This document shows, piece by piece, positions 6,929 through 13,296 of a stretch of 19,979 nt of DNA. The stretch covers positions 1-19,979 of the forward strand of contig JAFADX010000199.1 in the NCBI GenBank assembly GCA_023424475.1, given 5' to 3'. How positions within the stretch are numbered: the first letter of the stretch is position 1; every line of letters starts with the position of its first letter. The position numbers and the translations under genes are program-made. Source of the DNA: Pseudomonadota bacterium. GTDB lineage: Bacteria; Pseudomonadota; Alphaproteobacteria; Acetobacterales; Acetobacteraceae. The notes beneath the pieces were generated by a model. It was not told the origin of the DNA. It saw only the letters and a program-made list of their open reading frames with translations, and did no database searches.

Positions 6929-7833
6929 CAGTCTACATGACGAAGGTGTGGGGGTTCGGCTCTCCTGTGGGGCCTCTTCAATTCAGCCAGGAAGGATGGC
7001 GCGACCGAGCCCGGGAGATCCTGAGGCCGGGAGACCTCGTCGTCCTCGTTGGCACCCACGGAGATCAGACAGCGGCAAGCGACCGGGGCATGCTCTTGGG
7101 AATGATGGAGCCGACAACCGTCGCTGTCAGTGCCCTCGACTACGAACTTGCCCGCGGCCCCGCGGACTACGACGAGAGCGGCAGGTATCGATGGCCGTTC
7201 GGGCTTGAGAATCGGAGAGCATGGCGATTTCTCGGGCCGCCAACGCCCCTAACCTCCATTTCCGAACGTCGATTCAACATGGACTCAGCATCCGGCATCG
7301 TGCCGCTCACCGACGCTGAAGCGGCTCGTGTCGCGGAGCTACCGAAGGAACAGTGTGAGCTCCTGCAGCCGGCGCGCGCTGTTGCAAGGCTGTTTGGCTC
7401 CTCGGAAGCTCGCCGGCGCGGCGCGCCACCTCCGACAACCGTCCGTCGCGGGGTCATGCATTTGCGACGTGCCCCAGCGTACACCTACGCGATGGCAATC
7501 GAAGGCAGCAATCGTCTAGCGGTGAAGATTGGGTGGGCTTTCGACTTCAGGGTTCGGCAAAGGCAATTCAACGCCTCCGCTCTGCCTGAGATTGGCGGCC
7601 TCAGATATGTCCCGAAGCTCAATCACCTGTGGGATTCAGCATTTGACGCATTCTGCATGGAGCAGGCTCTGCTGCGTCGTTTCGACGATCGCCGGCACTT
7701 CGCAAATCGAGAAGTGCTTGTGGGGATACAGCTGTCGGACGTCGAAGGCGCTTGGCTGGATTACATCAGGGGCGCAATGCGCAGGGCAAACATGAGACCT
7801 ACGCCCGAGAGCATGGCGGCACGGAGCAAGTAG
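6925..7833 (+). CDS. PUA/EVE-like domain fused to GIY-YIG (MUG113/T5orf172-like) nuclease
   Basis: A 302-aa two-domain protein. The N-terminal about 75 residues (MTKVWGFGSP, GWRDRAREILRPGDLVVLVGT, RGMLLGMMEPT) look like a small beta-barrel of the PUA/EVE/ASCH kind, domains known to recognise modified bases or RNA. The C-terminal third resembles the GIY-YIG relatives MUG113 and T5orf172: Y186-x-Y188, then K201-I-G203, an Arg-rich helix (R209, R211, R213), and E246 in FCMEQALL as candidate metal ligand. The middle is a linker. It is joined to the previous gene by ATGA but is visibly less GC-rich than its neighbours, which suggests recent acquisition. It lies immediately upstream of two methyltransferase genes. 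A modification-sensing nuclease is a reasonable inference, unproven; a homing or repair nuclease is possible. Confidence 0.65.
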   Translation: MTVYMTKVWGFGSPVGPLQFSQEGWRDRAREILRPGDLVVLVGTHGDQTAASDRGMLLGMMEPTTVAVSALDYELARGPADYDESGRYRWPFGLENRRAWRFLGPPTPLTSISERRFNMDSASGIVPLTDAEAARVAELPKEQCELLQPARAVARLFGSSEARRRGAPPPTTVRRGVMHLRRAPAYTYAMAIEGSNRLAVKIGWAFDFRVRQRQFNASALPEIGGLRYVPKLNHLWDSAFDAFCMEQALLRRFDDRRHFANREVLVGIQLSDVEGAWLDYIRGAMRRANMRPTPESMAARSK

Positions 7834-7919
7834 GATAGCAGCGCTACATCTTCGCACTCCCCAGCGGAATCTGGATTGGGTAGGTTCTCGATAGTCGCTG
7901 AAGATGCGACCGCGTGGCG

Positions 7920-7967
7920 GGCTCATGAGCCACAGCGTGGCTCGATCGAGACAGTGGCTCGCGAGCC
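7920..7967. promoter_or_regulatory. array of three GGCTC...GAGCC palindromes, candidate operator
   Basis: Three palindromes share the same half-site: GGCTCATGAGCC (7920-7931, perfect 12-mer), GGCTCGATCGAGAC (7939-7952, a 14-mer with one mismatched pair and a perfect CTCGATCGAG core), and GGCTCGCGAGCC (7956-7967, perfect 12-mer). Their centres are 20 and 16 bp apart. The second and third are also embedded in a GTGGCTCG direct repeat. Such an arrangement suits cooperative binding of a dimeric regulator or a multi-hairpin RNA. It lies about 190-240 bp upstream of the first methyltransferase. Confidence 0.55.
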
Positions 7968-8041
7968 GCAGGGTCCTTCCTGGGCCCGGCGTATGCGGGG
8001 GGCGGAAGCGCGCAACATCGCTAGCGCCTGGCCCGAAATGT

Positions 8042-8134
8042 GGTTCGCAGTTCGCACCCTTCGGCTCTGATCTCAATCGGTTAGCTGCGAACCATAGCCG
8101 CGCCGGTTCGCAGCCGCGGTTCGCATGGTTCGCA
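8042..8134. repeat. GGTTCGCA repeat cluster upstream of methyltransferase genes
   Basis: The octamer GGTTCGCA occurs at 8042-8049, 8105-8112, 8118-8125 and 8127-8134. A one-mismatch copy (AGTTCGCA) lies at 8049-8056 and a perfect inverted copy (TGCGAACC) at 8086-8093. The last copy ends 25 bases before the methyltransferase ATG. Spacing is irregular (7, 13, 9 bp between neighbouring starts), unlike CRISPR. It could be an iteron-like binding site for a replication or ParB-type protein, or an operator that autoregulates the methyltransferases. Confidence 0.6.
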
Positions 8135-8159
8135 CCCCTTCCTGATCCCGGATGGCCCG

Positions 8160-9626
8160 ATGACGCTCCCCTGGATGGCAGCGAAGATCCTGCTGCGCCC
8201 GGTGGCAGAGCTGCGCGCGCATCCCGGCAACGCGCGCGTGCACGGCGCCGCGCAGATCGAGCAGATCAAGGCCAGCATGCTGGCCTTCGGCTTCACCAAC
8301 CCGCTGCTGGTGGACGAGGCCGGCGTGCTGATCGCCGGCCACGGCCGGCTCGAGGCGGCCGTCGCACTCGGCATCGAGAAGGTGCCGACCATCGTGCTGC
8401 GGCACCTGTCCGGCGCGCAGAAGGAGGCGCTTCGGCTCGCCGACAACCGCATCGCGGAGAACGCGACATGGGACCAGGCGCTGCTGCGCGATGCACTCGC
8501 TGCCGCGCAGTCGGCGCCCGACCTCGACCTTGCGGCGCTCGGCTTCTCGGCCGCGGAGCTCGACGACATCCTCGCGGCGGCTGGAGAGGCCGTGTCCGAC
8601 GGCGACGCGCCCGAGGCCCTGTCGGCACCCGCGGTTCAGGGGGGCGGGGACGGCGCGGCGGGGGCCGAGGAGGCGGCGGTGGATGATCCGGCCGACGCTA
8701 AACCGGACCCGCCGCGCCAGGCTGTCACCCGGCCGGACGACCTATGGTTGCTCGGCGAGCACCGCCTGCTCTGCGGCGACAGCACGGATGCCGCGACGGT
8801 CGCCCGCGTCCTGGGCGAGGACCGCGCGGCGCTGCTCTTCACCTCCCCGCCGTACGGCAACCAGCGCGACTACACCACCGGCGGCGTGTCCGATTGGGAC
8901 GCGCTGATGCAGGGCGTGTTCCACCATCTCCAGCTGGCGCTCCGGCCGGACGGCCAGGTGCTGGTGAACCTCGGCCTGATCCACCGCGAGGGCGAGTGGC
9001 AGCCGTACTGGTCGGGCTGGCTCGACTGGATGCGGACGCAGGGCTGGCGACGCTTCGGCCTCTACGCCTGGGACCAGGGTCCCGGCCTGCCCGGCGACTG
9101 GAACGGCCGCCTCGCACCGGCCTTCGAGCTGGTGTTCCACTTCAACCGCGAGGCCCGCGCGCCGAACAAGATCGTGCCGTGCAAATGGGCCGGCACGCCG
9201 AACAAGGGCAGCGGGTTGCGCGCCGCCGACGGCGAGGTGAAGGCCTACACCCACATTGGTCTGCCGGTGCAGGAGATGCGCATCCCGGACAGCGTGCTGC
9301 GCATCACCCGGCACAAGGGCCGCGGCATCGAGACGGAGCACCCGGCGGTGTTCCCCGTCGCGCTGCCCGAGTTCCTGATGCGCGCATACACCGATGAGGC
9401 GGACGTGGTGTTCGAGCCCTTCTCGGGGAGCGGTACCACCATCCTCGCCGGCAAGCGGACCGGCCGGCGTGTCCGCGCCATCGAGCTCGCGCCGGCCTAT
9501 GTCGACCTGGCGATTGCCCGCTGGCGCATGCTGCATCCGGACCTGCCGGTGACGCTGGCCGACGACGGCCGCGCCTTTGACGCCGTCGCCGCGGCGCGGA
9601 CGGAGGCCTTGGTCGATGCTGCGTGA
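8160..9626 (+). CDS. ParB-domain DNA methyltransferase, SPPY type (probably N4-cytosine)
   Basis: A 488-aa fusion of a ParB-like N-terminal domain and a DNA methyltransferase. Residues about 10-110 are ParB-like (HPGNARVH, GFTNPLLVDEAGVLIAGHGRLEAA, ALRLADNRIAENATWD). A Gly/Ala/Asp-rich linker leads to the methyltransferase with catalytic TSPPY (228-232) before the SAM-binding FEPFSGSGTT (418-427), the beta-class order. SPPY is typical of N4-cytosine enzymes, so N4-methylcytosine is the likely product; target sequence unknown. No restriction endonuclease follows, so it is probably an orphan or phage self-modification enzyme. ATG 8160 has GGATGG about 6 bases upstream; ATG 8175 is an alternative. 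Its 3' end overlaps the next methyltransferase by 11 bases. Confidence 0.9.
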   Translation: MTLPWMAAKILLRPVAELRAHPGNARVHGAAQIEQIKASMLAFGFTNPLLVDEAGVLIAGHGRLEAAVALGIEKVPTIVLRHLSGAQKEALRLADNRIAENATWDQALLRDALAAAQSAPDLDLAALGFSAAELDDILAAAGEAVSDGDAPEALSAPAVQGGGDGAAGAEEAAVDDPADAKPDPPRQAVTRPDDLWLLGEHRLLCGDSTDAATVARVLGEDRAALLFTSPPYGNQRDYTTGGVSDWDALMQGVFHHLQLALRPDGQVLVNLGLIHREGEWQPYWSGWLDWMRTQGWRRFGLYAWDQGPGLPGDWNGRLAPAFELVFHFNREARAPNKIVPCKWAGTPNKGSGLRAADGEVKAYTHIGLPVQEMRIPDSVLRITRHKGRGIETEHPAVFPVALPEFLMRAYTDEADVVFEPFSGSGTTILAGKRTGRRVRAIELAPAYVDLAIARWRMLHPDLPVTLADDGRAFDAVAAARTEALVDAA

Positions 9627-10878
9627 TCTGGCAGTCACCACCGTCCCGGTCGCCGCGCTCGTCCCCTACGCCGAGAACGCCCGCACGCACTCCGAAGCGC
9701 AGGTAGCGCAGATCGCCGCCTCCATCGCCGAGTTCGGCTTCGTGAACCCGGTGCTGGTGGACGCCACCGGCGTGCTGGTCGCGGGCCACGGCCGGGTCAT
9801 GGCGGCCAAGCGCATCGGCATGGCCGCGGTGCCGGCGATCCGGCTCGCGCACCTCACCGAGGCGCAGGCCCGCGCCCTCCGCCTGGCCGACAACCAGATC
9901 GCGCTGAATTCCGGCTGGGACGAGGCTCTGCTCGCCGCCGAGATCGCCCGCATCCGCGATGAGGCGGTGGTGGACCTCGACGTCCTCGGCTTCTCGGGTA
10001 TGGAGCTCGACCGCCTGCTGGCCGCCGCGGATGCCGGCATTGAGGACGACGCCGACAATGCGCCCGAGCCGCCGGCCGTGCCGGTCACCCGTGCCGGCGA
10101 TCTGTGGCGCTGCGGCGACCACCGGCTGCTCTGCGGTGACGCCACCAAGCTCGCCGACGTGCAACGCGCTCTCGGTGCCGACCGGCTGGCCGACATGGCC
10201 TTCACGGACCCGCCGTACAACGTCGCCTACCAGGGCGGCACCGCGGCCCGAATGACCATCGCCAACGATGCGCTGGGCACCGGCTTCCTCGACTTCCTCC
10301 GCCCCGCGATGGCGAACCTGCTCTCGGTGACGAAGGGCGCCTGCTACGTCTGCATGTCCTCGTCGGAATGGCCGACGCTGCACCGCGCCTGGCAGGAGGC
10401 GGGCGGGAAGTGGTCGAGCACGATCATCTGGGCGAAGAACACCTTCGCGCTGGGCCGCGCCGACTACCACCAGCAATTCGAGGCCATGCTCTACGGCTGG
10501 AAGGCGGGCGCGCAGCACTACTGGTGCGGCGCCCGCGACCAGGGAAACGTCTGGCACTTCGACAAGCCGGCCAGGAACGACCTGCACCCGACGATGAAGC
10601 CGGTGGCGCTCGTCGAGCGCGCGATCCGCAACAGCAGCAAGCAGAGCGACACGGTGCTGGACACGTTCGGCGGTTCGGGGACGACGATGATCGCGGCGGA
10701 GCGGACCGGACGGCGCGCGGTGCTGCTGGAGCTCGACCCGGCCTATGCCGACGTGATCGTCCGGCGCTGGCAAGAAGCGACCGGCGAGGCCGCGGTTTTG
10801 GAGGGTGAGGACCGCACCTTCAACGATGTTGCGGCGGTGCGGGGCCTCGCCGCGTCACACGGCGGCGTCGCAGCGTAG
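9616..10878 (+). CDS. ParB-domain DNA methyltransferase, DPPY type (probably N6-adenine)
   Basis: A 420-aa paralogue of the preceding gene. The ParB-like domain (about 5-100) repeats the same signature: ENARTHS, GFVNPVLVDATGVLVAGHGRVMAA, ALRLADNQIALNSGWDE. The methyltransferase domain has TDPPY (197-201) and SAM motif DTFGGSGTT (349-357), again beta-class. DPPY suggests N6-adenine methylation rather than cytosine, so the pair would place two different marks. ATG 9616 is chosen because it overlaps the upstream stop by 11 bases and begins right before the ParB fold; the open frame starts at 9577. The last 24 bases overlap the 3' end of the antisense V4R-like gene. Confidence 0.92.
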   Translation: MLRDLAVTTVPVAALVPYAENARTHSEAQVAQIAASIAEFGFVNPVLVDATGVLVAGHGRVMAAKRIGMAAVPAIRLAHLTEAQARALRLADNQIALNSGWDEALLAAEIARIRDEAVVDLDVLGFSGMELDRLLAAADAGIEDDADNAPEPPAVPVTRAGDLWRCGDHRLLCGDATKLADVQRALGADRLADMAFTDPPYNVAYQGGTAARMTIANDALGTGFLDFLRPAMANLLSVTKGACYVCMSSSEWPTLHRAWQEAGGKWSSTIIWAKNTFALGRADYHQQFEAMLYGWKAGAQHYWCGARDQGNVWHFDKPARNDLHPTMKPVALVERAIRNSSKQSDTVLDTFGGSGTTMIAAERTGRRAVLLELDPAYADVIVRRWQEATGEAAVLEGEDRTFNDVAAVRGLAASHGGVAA

Positions 10879-11388
10879 CTCAAACCGGCATTCGGGATGC
10901 CCGGCCGCGGCGCAGGCCACCTCGCGGCAGACGGGCTCGCCCCCGCGCCCCGCCATCTCCAGCACGTAGCGCATGCCGCCGGCGAAGCTGCCCTCGAAGG
11001 TGTAGCAGACGTGCCGCCCCGTCTCGGGGCCATAGCCGAGCGCGAAGGCGGAATGCCGCACGGTCACGGTCGCCGTGCCGGCGGCCTCGTCCAGCGCGGT
11101 GATGTCGAGCTGACCATAGCCGCGCTGCGACAGTCGCTTGAGGTAATGGCGGAAGGTGTCGACCGGCGTGAGACCGTGCGTCTTGGCCTCCGCCCGGCAC
11201 CATTGCAGGGCGGAGAGGTCGCTCGAGGCGTAGAGGATCTCCCGATACGCCGCGGGGCCGATGGCGGCCTCGATGCCCATCTGCATGTTCACCAGGAAAT
11301 GCCGCGGCAGGTAGATCATCGGCAGGCCATCGGTCGTCCAGATGCCCGTCTCGGGATCCACGTCGATGGGAACTTGGGGCTGGGCCAT
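10855..11388 (-). CDS. V4R-like / DUF5943-type protein on the opposite strand
   Basis: A 177-aa protein, the only convincing minus-strand gene. The N-terminus (VPIDVDPETGIWTTDGLPMIYLPRH) and the middle (HGLTPVDTFRHYLKRLSQRG) resemble the DUF5943 family of Alphaproteobacteria. The C-terminal third matches a V4R-like domain, a small-molecule-binding fold related to 4-vinyl reductase, with Cys residues C128, C154, C159, C167 and C173 (VCREVACAAAGHPECRFEL). Such genes are normally chromosomal; ligand and role are unknown. The start is well supported: the complementary strand reads AGGAGA, six bases, then ATG 11388. It is convergent with the methyltransferase (24-base overlap of the ends) and divergent from the 78-aa gene. 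It may be a moron or captured host gene. Confidence 0.8.
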   Translation of the reverse strand: MAQPQVPIDVDPETGIWTTDGLPMIYLPRHFLVNMQMGIEAAIGPAAYREILYASSDLSALQWCRAEAKTHGLTPVDTFRHYLKRLSQRGYGQLDITALDEAAGTATVTVRHSAFALGYGPETGRHVCYTFEGSFAGGMRYVLEMAGRGGEPVCREVACAAAGHPECRFELRCDAAV

Positions 11389-11560
11389 GGCTTCTCCTGA
11401 CGGCCGCGGGCCCGAGGGCCGTAGCGGCGATCGCGATGTGATCGGGAAAGCGCAATCTTAGCAATGGGATAACGCTGCAACTCGCTTGGCTCAGGCGGGG
11501 CACAGCGCGAATGGTCCGTCACGCGCAGGGGATGCCCTGCACCACACGACGGAGACCAGC
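11389..11560. promoter_or_regulatory. divergent intergenic region
   Basis: These 172 bases separate the V4R-like gene from the 78-aa gene, so promoters in both directions are expected. The V4R Shine-Dalgarno reads CTCCTG on the + strand at 11393-11398. A possible - strand promoter has TTGCAG and TAAGAT boxes around 11445-11482, but the spacer is only about 14 bases, so it is weak. An inverted repeat CGATC-7-GATCG lies near 11428-11444. GGAGA at 11551-11555 is the ribosome binding site for the 78-aa gene. Confidence 0.4.
11525..11540 (+). repeat. hairpin upstream of the 78-aa gene
   Basis: GCAGGG (11525-11530) and CCCTGC (11535-11540) form a perfect 6-bp stem with a GATG loop, 20 bases before the ATG at 11561 and about 10 before its GGAGA. 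It could shape translation of the leader; there is no T-tract. Confidence 0.4.
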
Positions 11561-11797
11561 ATGACCGACCGCGAAGCCCGCGCCGCCCGCAACCAGCAGA
11601 AGAGCCTCGAAGCCTTCCTGCAGCAGAAGGCCCGCTTCGACGCGATGGTCGCCGAACTGCAGCAGATGAGCGCAGATCACTTCGGGGCGGATCCCGAGGA
11701 CGTCCTCTGGGGCAAGGCCGCCACCCTCGAACACTGGAACAGCCGGCTCGCGAGCGTGACGGATTGCTACTTCAAGCGCGGCGAATTCGCCGAGTAG
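11561..11797 (+). CDS. hypothetical 78-aa helical protein
   Basis: A 78-aa protein, mostly charged helix (REARAARNQQKSLEAFLQQ), ending in a segment with DPEDVLWGKAATLEHW. No family was recognised, and there is no membrane segment or Cys motif. The ATG at 11561 has GGAGA six bases upstream; the frame is open to 11486, but that extension has no ribosome binding site. It is the first + strand gene after the antisense V4R-like gene and stands before the DUF3489 gene, with which it shares a very similar leader (GGAGACCA). Function unknown. Confidence 0.65.
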   Translation: MTDREARAARNQQKSLEAFLQQKARFDAMVAELQQMSADHFGADPEDVLWGKAATLEHWNSRLASVTDCYFKRGEFAE

Positions 11798-11818
11798 CGC
11801 GCGGCACACTCCGCCGCG

Positions 11819-11844
11819 GCCCCGACCGGCAGAGCCGGCGGGGC
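11819..11844 (+). repeat. strong GC hairpin between the 78-aa and DUF3489 genes
   Basis: GCCCCG (11819-11824), bulged A, CCGGC (11826-11830), loop AGA, GCCGG (11834-11838) and CGGGGC (11839-11844) form an 11-bp stem with one bulge. It follows the 78-aa stop by 21 bases. No T-run follows (TCCCGG), so it may attenuate or protect the transcript rather than terminate it. Confidence 0.5.
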
Positions 11845-11894
11845 TCCCGGCAGTAGGGGCCGATGGGCGGCACCCGACACCGGAGACCACCACG

Positions 11895-12686
11895 ATGACG
11901 AAGCTTTCCGACACCCAGCGCGTGATCCTGAGCGCCGCTGCGCAGCACGAGATGGGCCTCGCCCGCGCGCCGAAGACCCTGCCGGCCGCTGCCCGCAACG
12001 CGGTGTTCCGCAGCCTGATCAAGACCAACCTGCTCACCGAGATCAACGCCCCGCGGGAGCATGTCGGGTTCGGCTGGCGGCAGGATGAGAACGGGACCTG
12101 GATCGTGGCGCGCATCACCGACGACGGGCTGCGAGCCATCGGCATCGATCCGAACGAGGACGACGCGAAGGCCGCCGCGCCGGTCGCCGACACGGCGCCC
12201 ACGGGCGGGGAGCACGCCGCTGAGGGAGACGCCCCCGCGGAGGAAGCCGAACCCGCCCAGGGCGCGCCCACGCCCACCCTGCGCGCGAGCCTGCGCGACG
12301 CGGCCGTGGCGGTGCTGGCCGCCTGGGACGACGAGGCCAACCGCGAGACGGACATCATTGCCGCGCTCGACAGCCCGATGGCTACCCTCCGCGCCGCCTT
12401 GGCAGGCAAGCCGCCCCGCGCGCCGCGCGAGCCCGGCGCCCCGCGGAAGCCGCGCGAGGGCACGAAGCAGGAGCAGGTGCTCGCCCTGCTGCGCCGCGAG
12501 GAGGGTGCCACCATCGCGCAGATCTGCGACGCCACCGGCTGGCAGCAGCACACGGTCCGCGGCTTTTTCGCGGGCCTGAAGAAGCGCCAGGGGATCGAGG
12601 TGCAGGTGCTGGAGCGGGTCCGGCAGGTCGGCCCCAACAAGGAGGGCGCCCGCGGGTCCTACACGGTCTACCACCTGCCGGCCTGA
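11895..12686 (+). CDS. DUF3489 domain protein
   Basis: A 263-aa protein with DUF3489 at the C-terminus (about 191-262: KQEQVLALLRREEGATIAQI, then GWQQHTVRGFFAGLKKRQG and GSYTVYHLP), which has the look of a winged helix-turn-helix. The N-terminal about 95 residues are another helical unit (LSDTQRVILSAAAQHEMG, then an IARITDDGLRAIGI segment), joined by an acidic Ala/Glu/Pro linker. DUF3489 proteins are common in alphaproteobacterial phages and plasmids; DNA binding or regulation is inferred. ATG 11895 follows GGAGA with 8 bases spacing. Its position immediately ahead of the terminase genes could fit control of the late module. Confidence 0.85.
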   Translation: MTKLSDTQRVILSAAAQHEMGLARAPKTLPAAARNAVFRSLIKTNLLTEINAPREHVGFGWRQDENGTWIVARITDDGLRAIGIDPNEDDAKAAAPVADTAPTGGEHAAEGDAPAEEAEPAQGAPTPTLRASLRDAAVAVLAAWDDEANRETDIIAALDSPMATLRAALAGKPPRAPREPGAPRKPREGTKQEQVLALLRREEGATIAQICDATGWQQHTVRGFFAGLKKRQGIEVQVLERVRQVGPNKEGARGSYTVYHLPA

Positions 12687-12740
12687 GCCCGCCGAAACTC
12701 CGCGAAGGGGTCCGCCGCCGAGGGGTAGCGGGCTCTTCTT
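12685..12740 (+). terminator. possible terminator or structured spacer before the terminase genes
   Basis: GAGCCCGC (12685-12692) pairs perfectly with GCGGGCTC (12728-12735), followed by TTCTT. The 35-base loop is long but contains a smaller stem (ACTCC-GCGAA-GGGGT with one G-T pair). The T-tract is short and interrupted. It could end the accessory transcript before the packaging module. Confidence 0.3.
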
Positions 12741-12776
12741 CGTCATGACCATCTTGAGCGGCGGGAGGTCGCCGCC

Positions 12777-13292
12777 ATGCCCGAGCTGACCCCCTCGACC
12801 CGCGAGGCCGCCCGCCGCATCGGCATCACCGAGACCGCGCTGCGCAAGGCCGAGCAGACCAACCGGATCGCCCGCGAGCCGGACGGCCGGTGGGACATCG
12901 ACAAGACCCGCCGCCGCCTGGTGGAGACCGCCGACCCCGTGCGCTCGCCGCTTGCTGCGGGCAACGGCGGTGACGGCACGCCCTACGCCCGGCTGAAGGT
13001 CGCGCAGCTGGCGCTCAAGGTGGAAGCGCAGCGGCTCGCCCTCGACGAGAACAAGCGCCGGCTGCTCGACGCCGCGGAGGCCAACGCCACGATCGACGAG
13101 ATCGCGGGCGCGATGCGCGACGCGCTGCTGAACTGGCCCGCCCGCGTGTCGGGGCTGATCGCCGCGGAGCTTGGTGTCGACCCGCACCTGCTGCAGACCA
13201 TCCTGCAGCAGCATATCACCGACCTGCTTTCGGAGGCGGCCGATCGCTTCGATCCCACAGGCATCGGCGGAGATCGGTCCTCGGACGCGTGA
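12777..13292 (+). CDS. phage terminase small subunit
   Basis: A 171-aa protein. The N-terminus is a helix-turn-helix-like segment (STREAARRIGITETALRKAEQ, then DGRWDIDKTRRRL) of the Nu1/terminase small subunit kind, which recognises the packaging site. A helical region (LALKVEAQRLALDENKRRL) fits oligomerisation. The C-terminal WPARVSGLIAAELGVDPHLL part is typical of alphaproteobacterial members. The ATG at 12777 has GGGAGG ten bases upstream. The large subunit follows almost directly, which supports the call. Confidence 0.85.
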   Translation: MPELTPSTREAARRIGITETALRKAEQTNRIAREPDGRWDIDKTRRRLVETADPVRSPLAAGNGGDGTPYARLKVAQLALKVEAQRLALDENKRRLLDAAEANATIDEIAGAMRDALLNWPARVSGLIAAELGVDPHLLQTILQQHITDLLSEAADRFDPTGIGGDRSSDA

Positions 13293-13296
13293 CCAT

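Larger units (their letters stand above)
7834..8159. other. 326-bp gap without a convincing gene
   Basis: No frame here has coding character. A 64-codon + strand ORF at 7876-8070 and a - strand ORF extending into the neighbouring gene have no recognisable content. The gap holds two motif arrays listed separately (7920-7967 and 8042-8134). It separates the coupled replication operon from the methyltransferase pair, so it probably contains the promoter of the latter. No clear -35/-10 pair or T-tailed terminator was found; only a weak TAGC-AGC-GCTA stem follows the nuclease stop. Confidence 0.6.

Noticed and set aside
7876..8070. 64-codon + strand ORF in the gap before the methyltransferases
   Set aside because: No ribosome binding site or family resemblance, and it runs through the palindrome array and into the repeat cluster.
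8042..8134. CRISPR array
   Set aside because: Repeats are only 8 bases with irregular spacers of a few to about 50 bases and one inverted copy.
9304..10773. 489-codon minus-strand open frame over the methyltransferases
   Set aside because: The + strand carries clear SPPY/DPPY and SAM motifs; the antisense product has none.
8160..10878. Type II restriction-modification system
   Set aside because: No restriction endonuclease gene is adjacent on either side; the GIY-YIG-like gene is separated by a 326-bp gap and is discussed only as a hypothesis.
11819..11844. Intrinsic terminator
   Set aside because: Strong stem but no T-tract after it; kept as a hairpin only.
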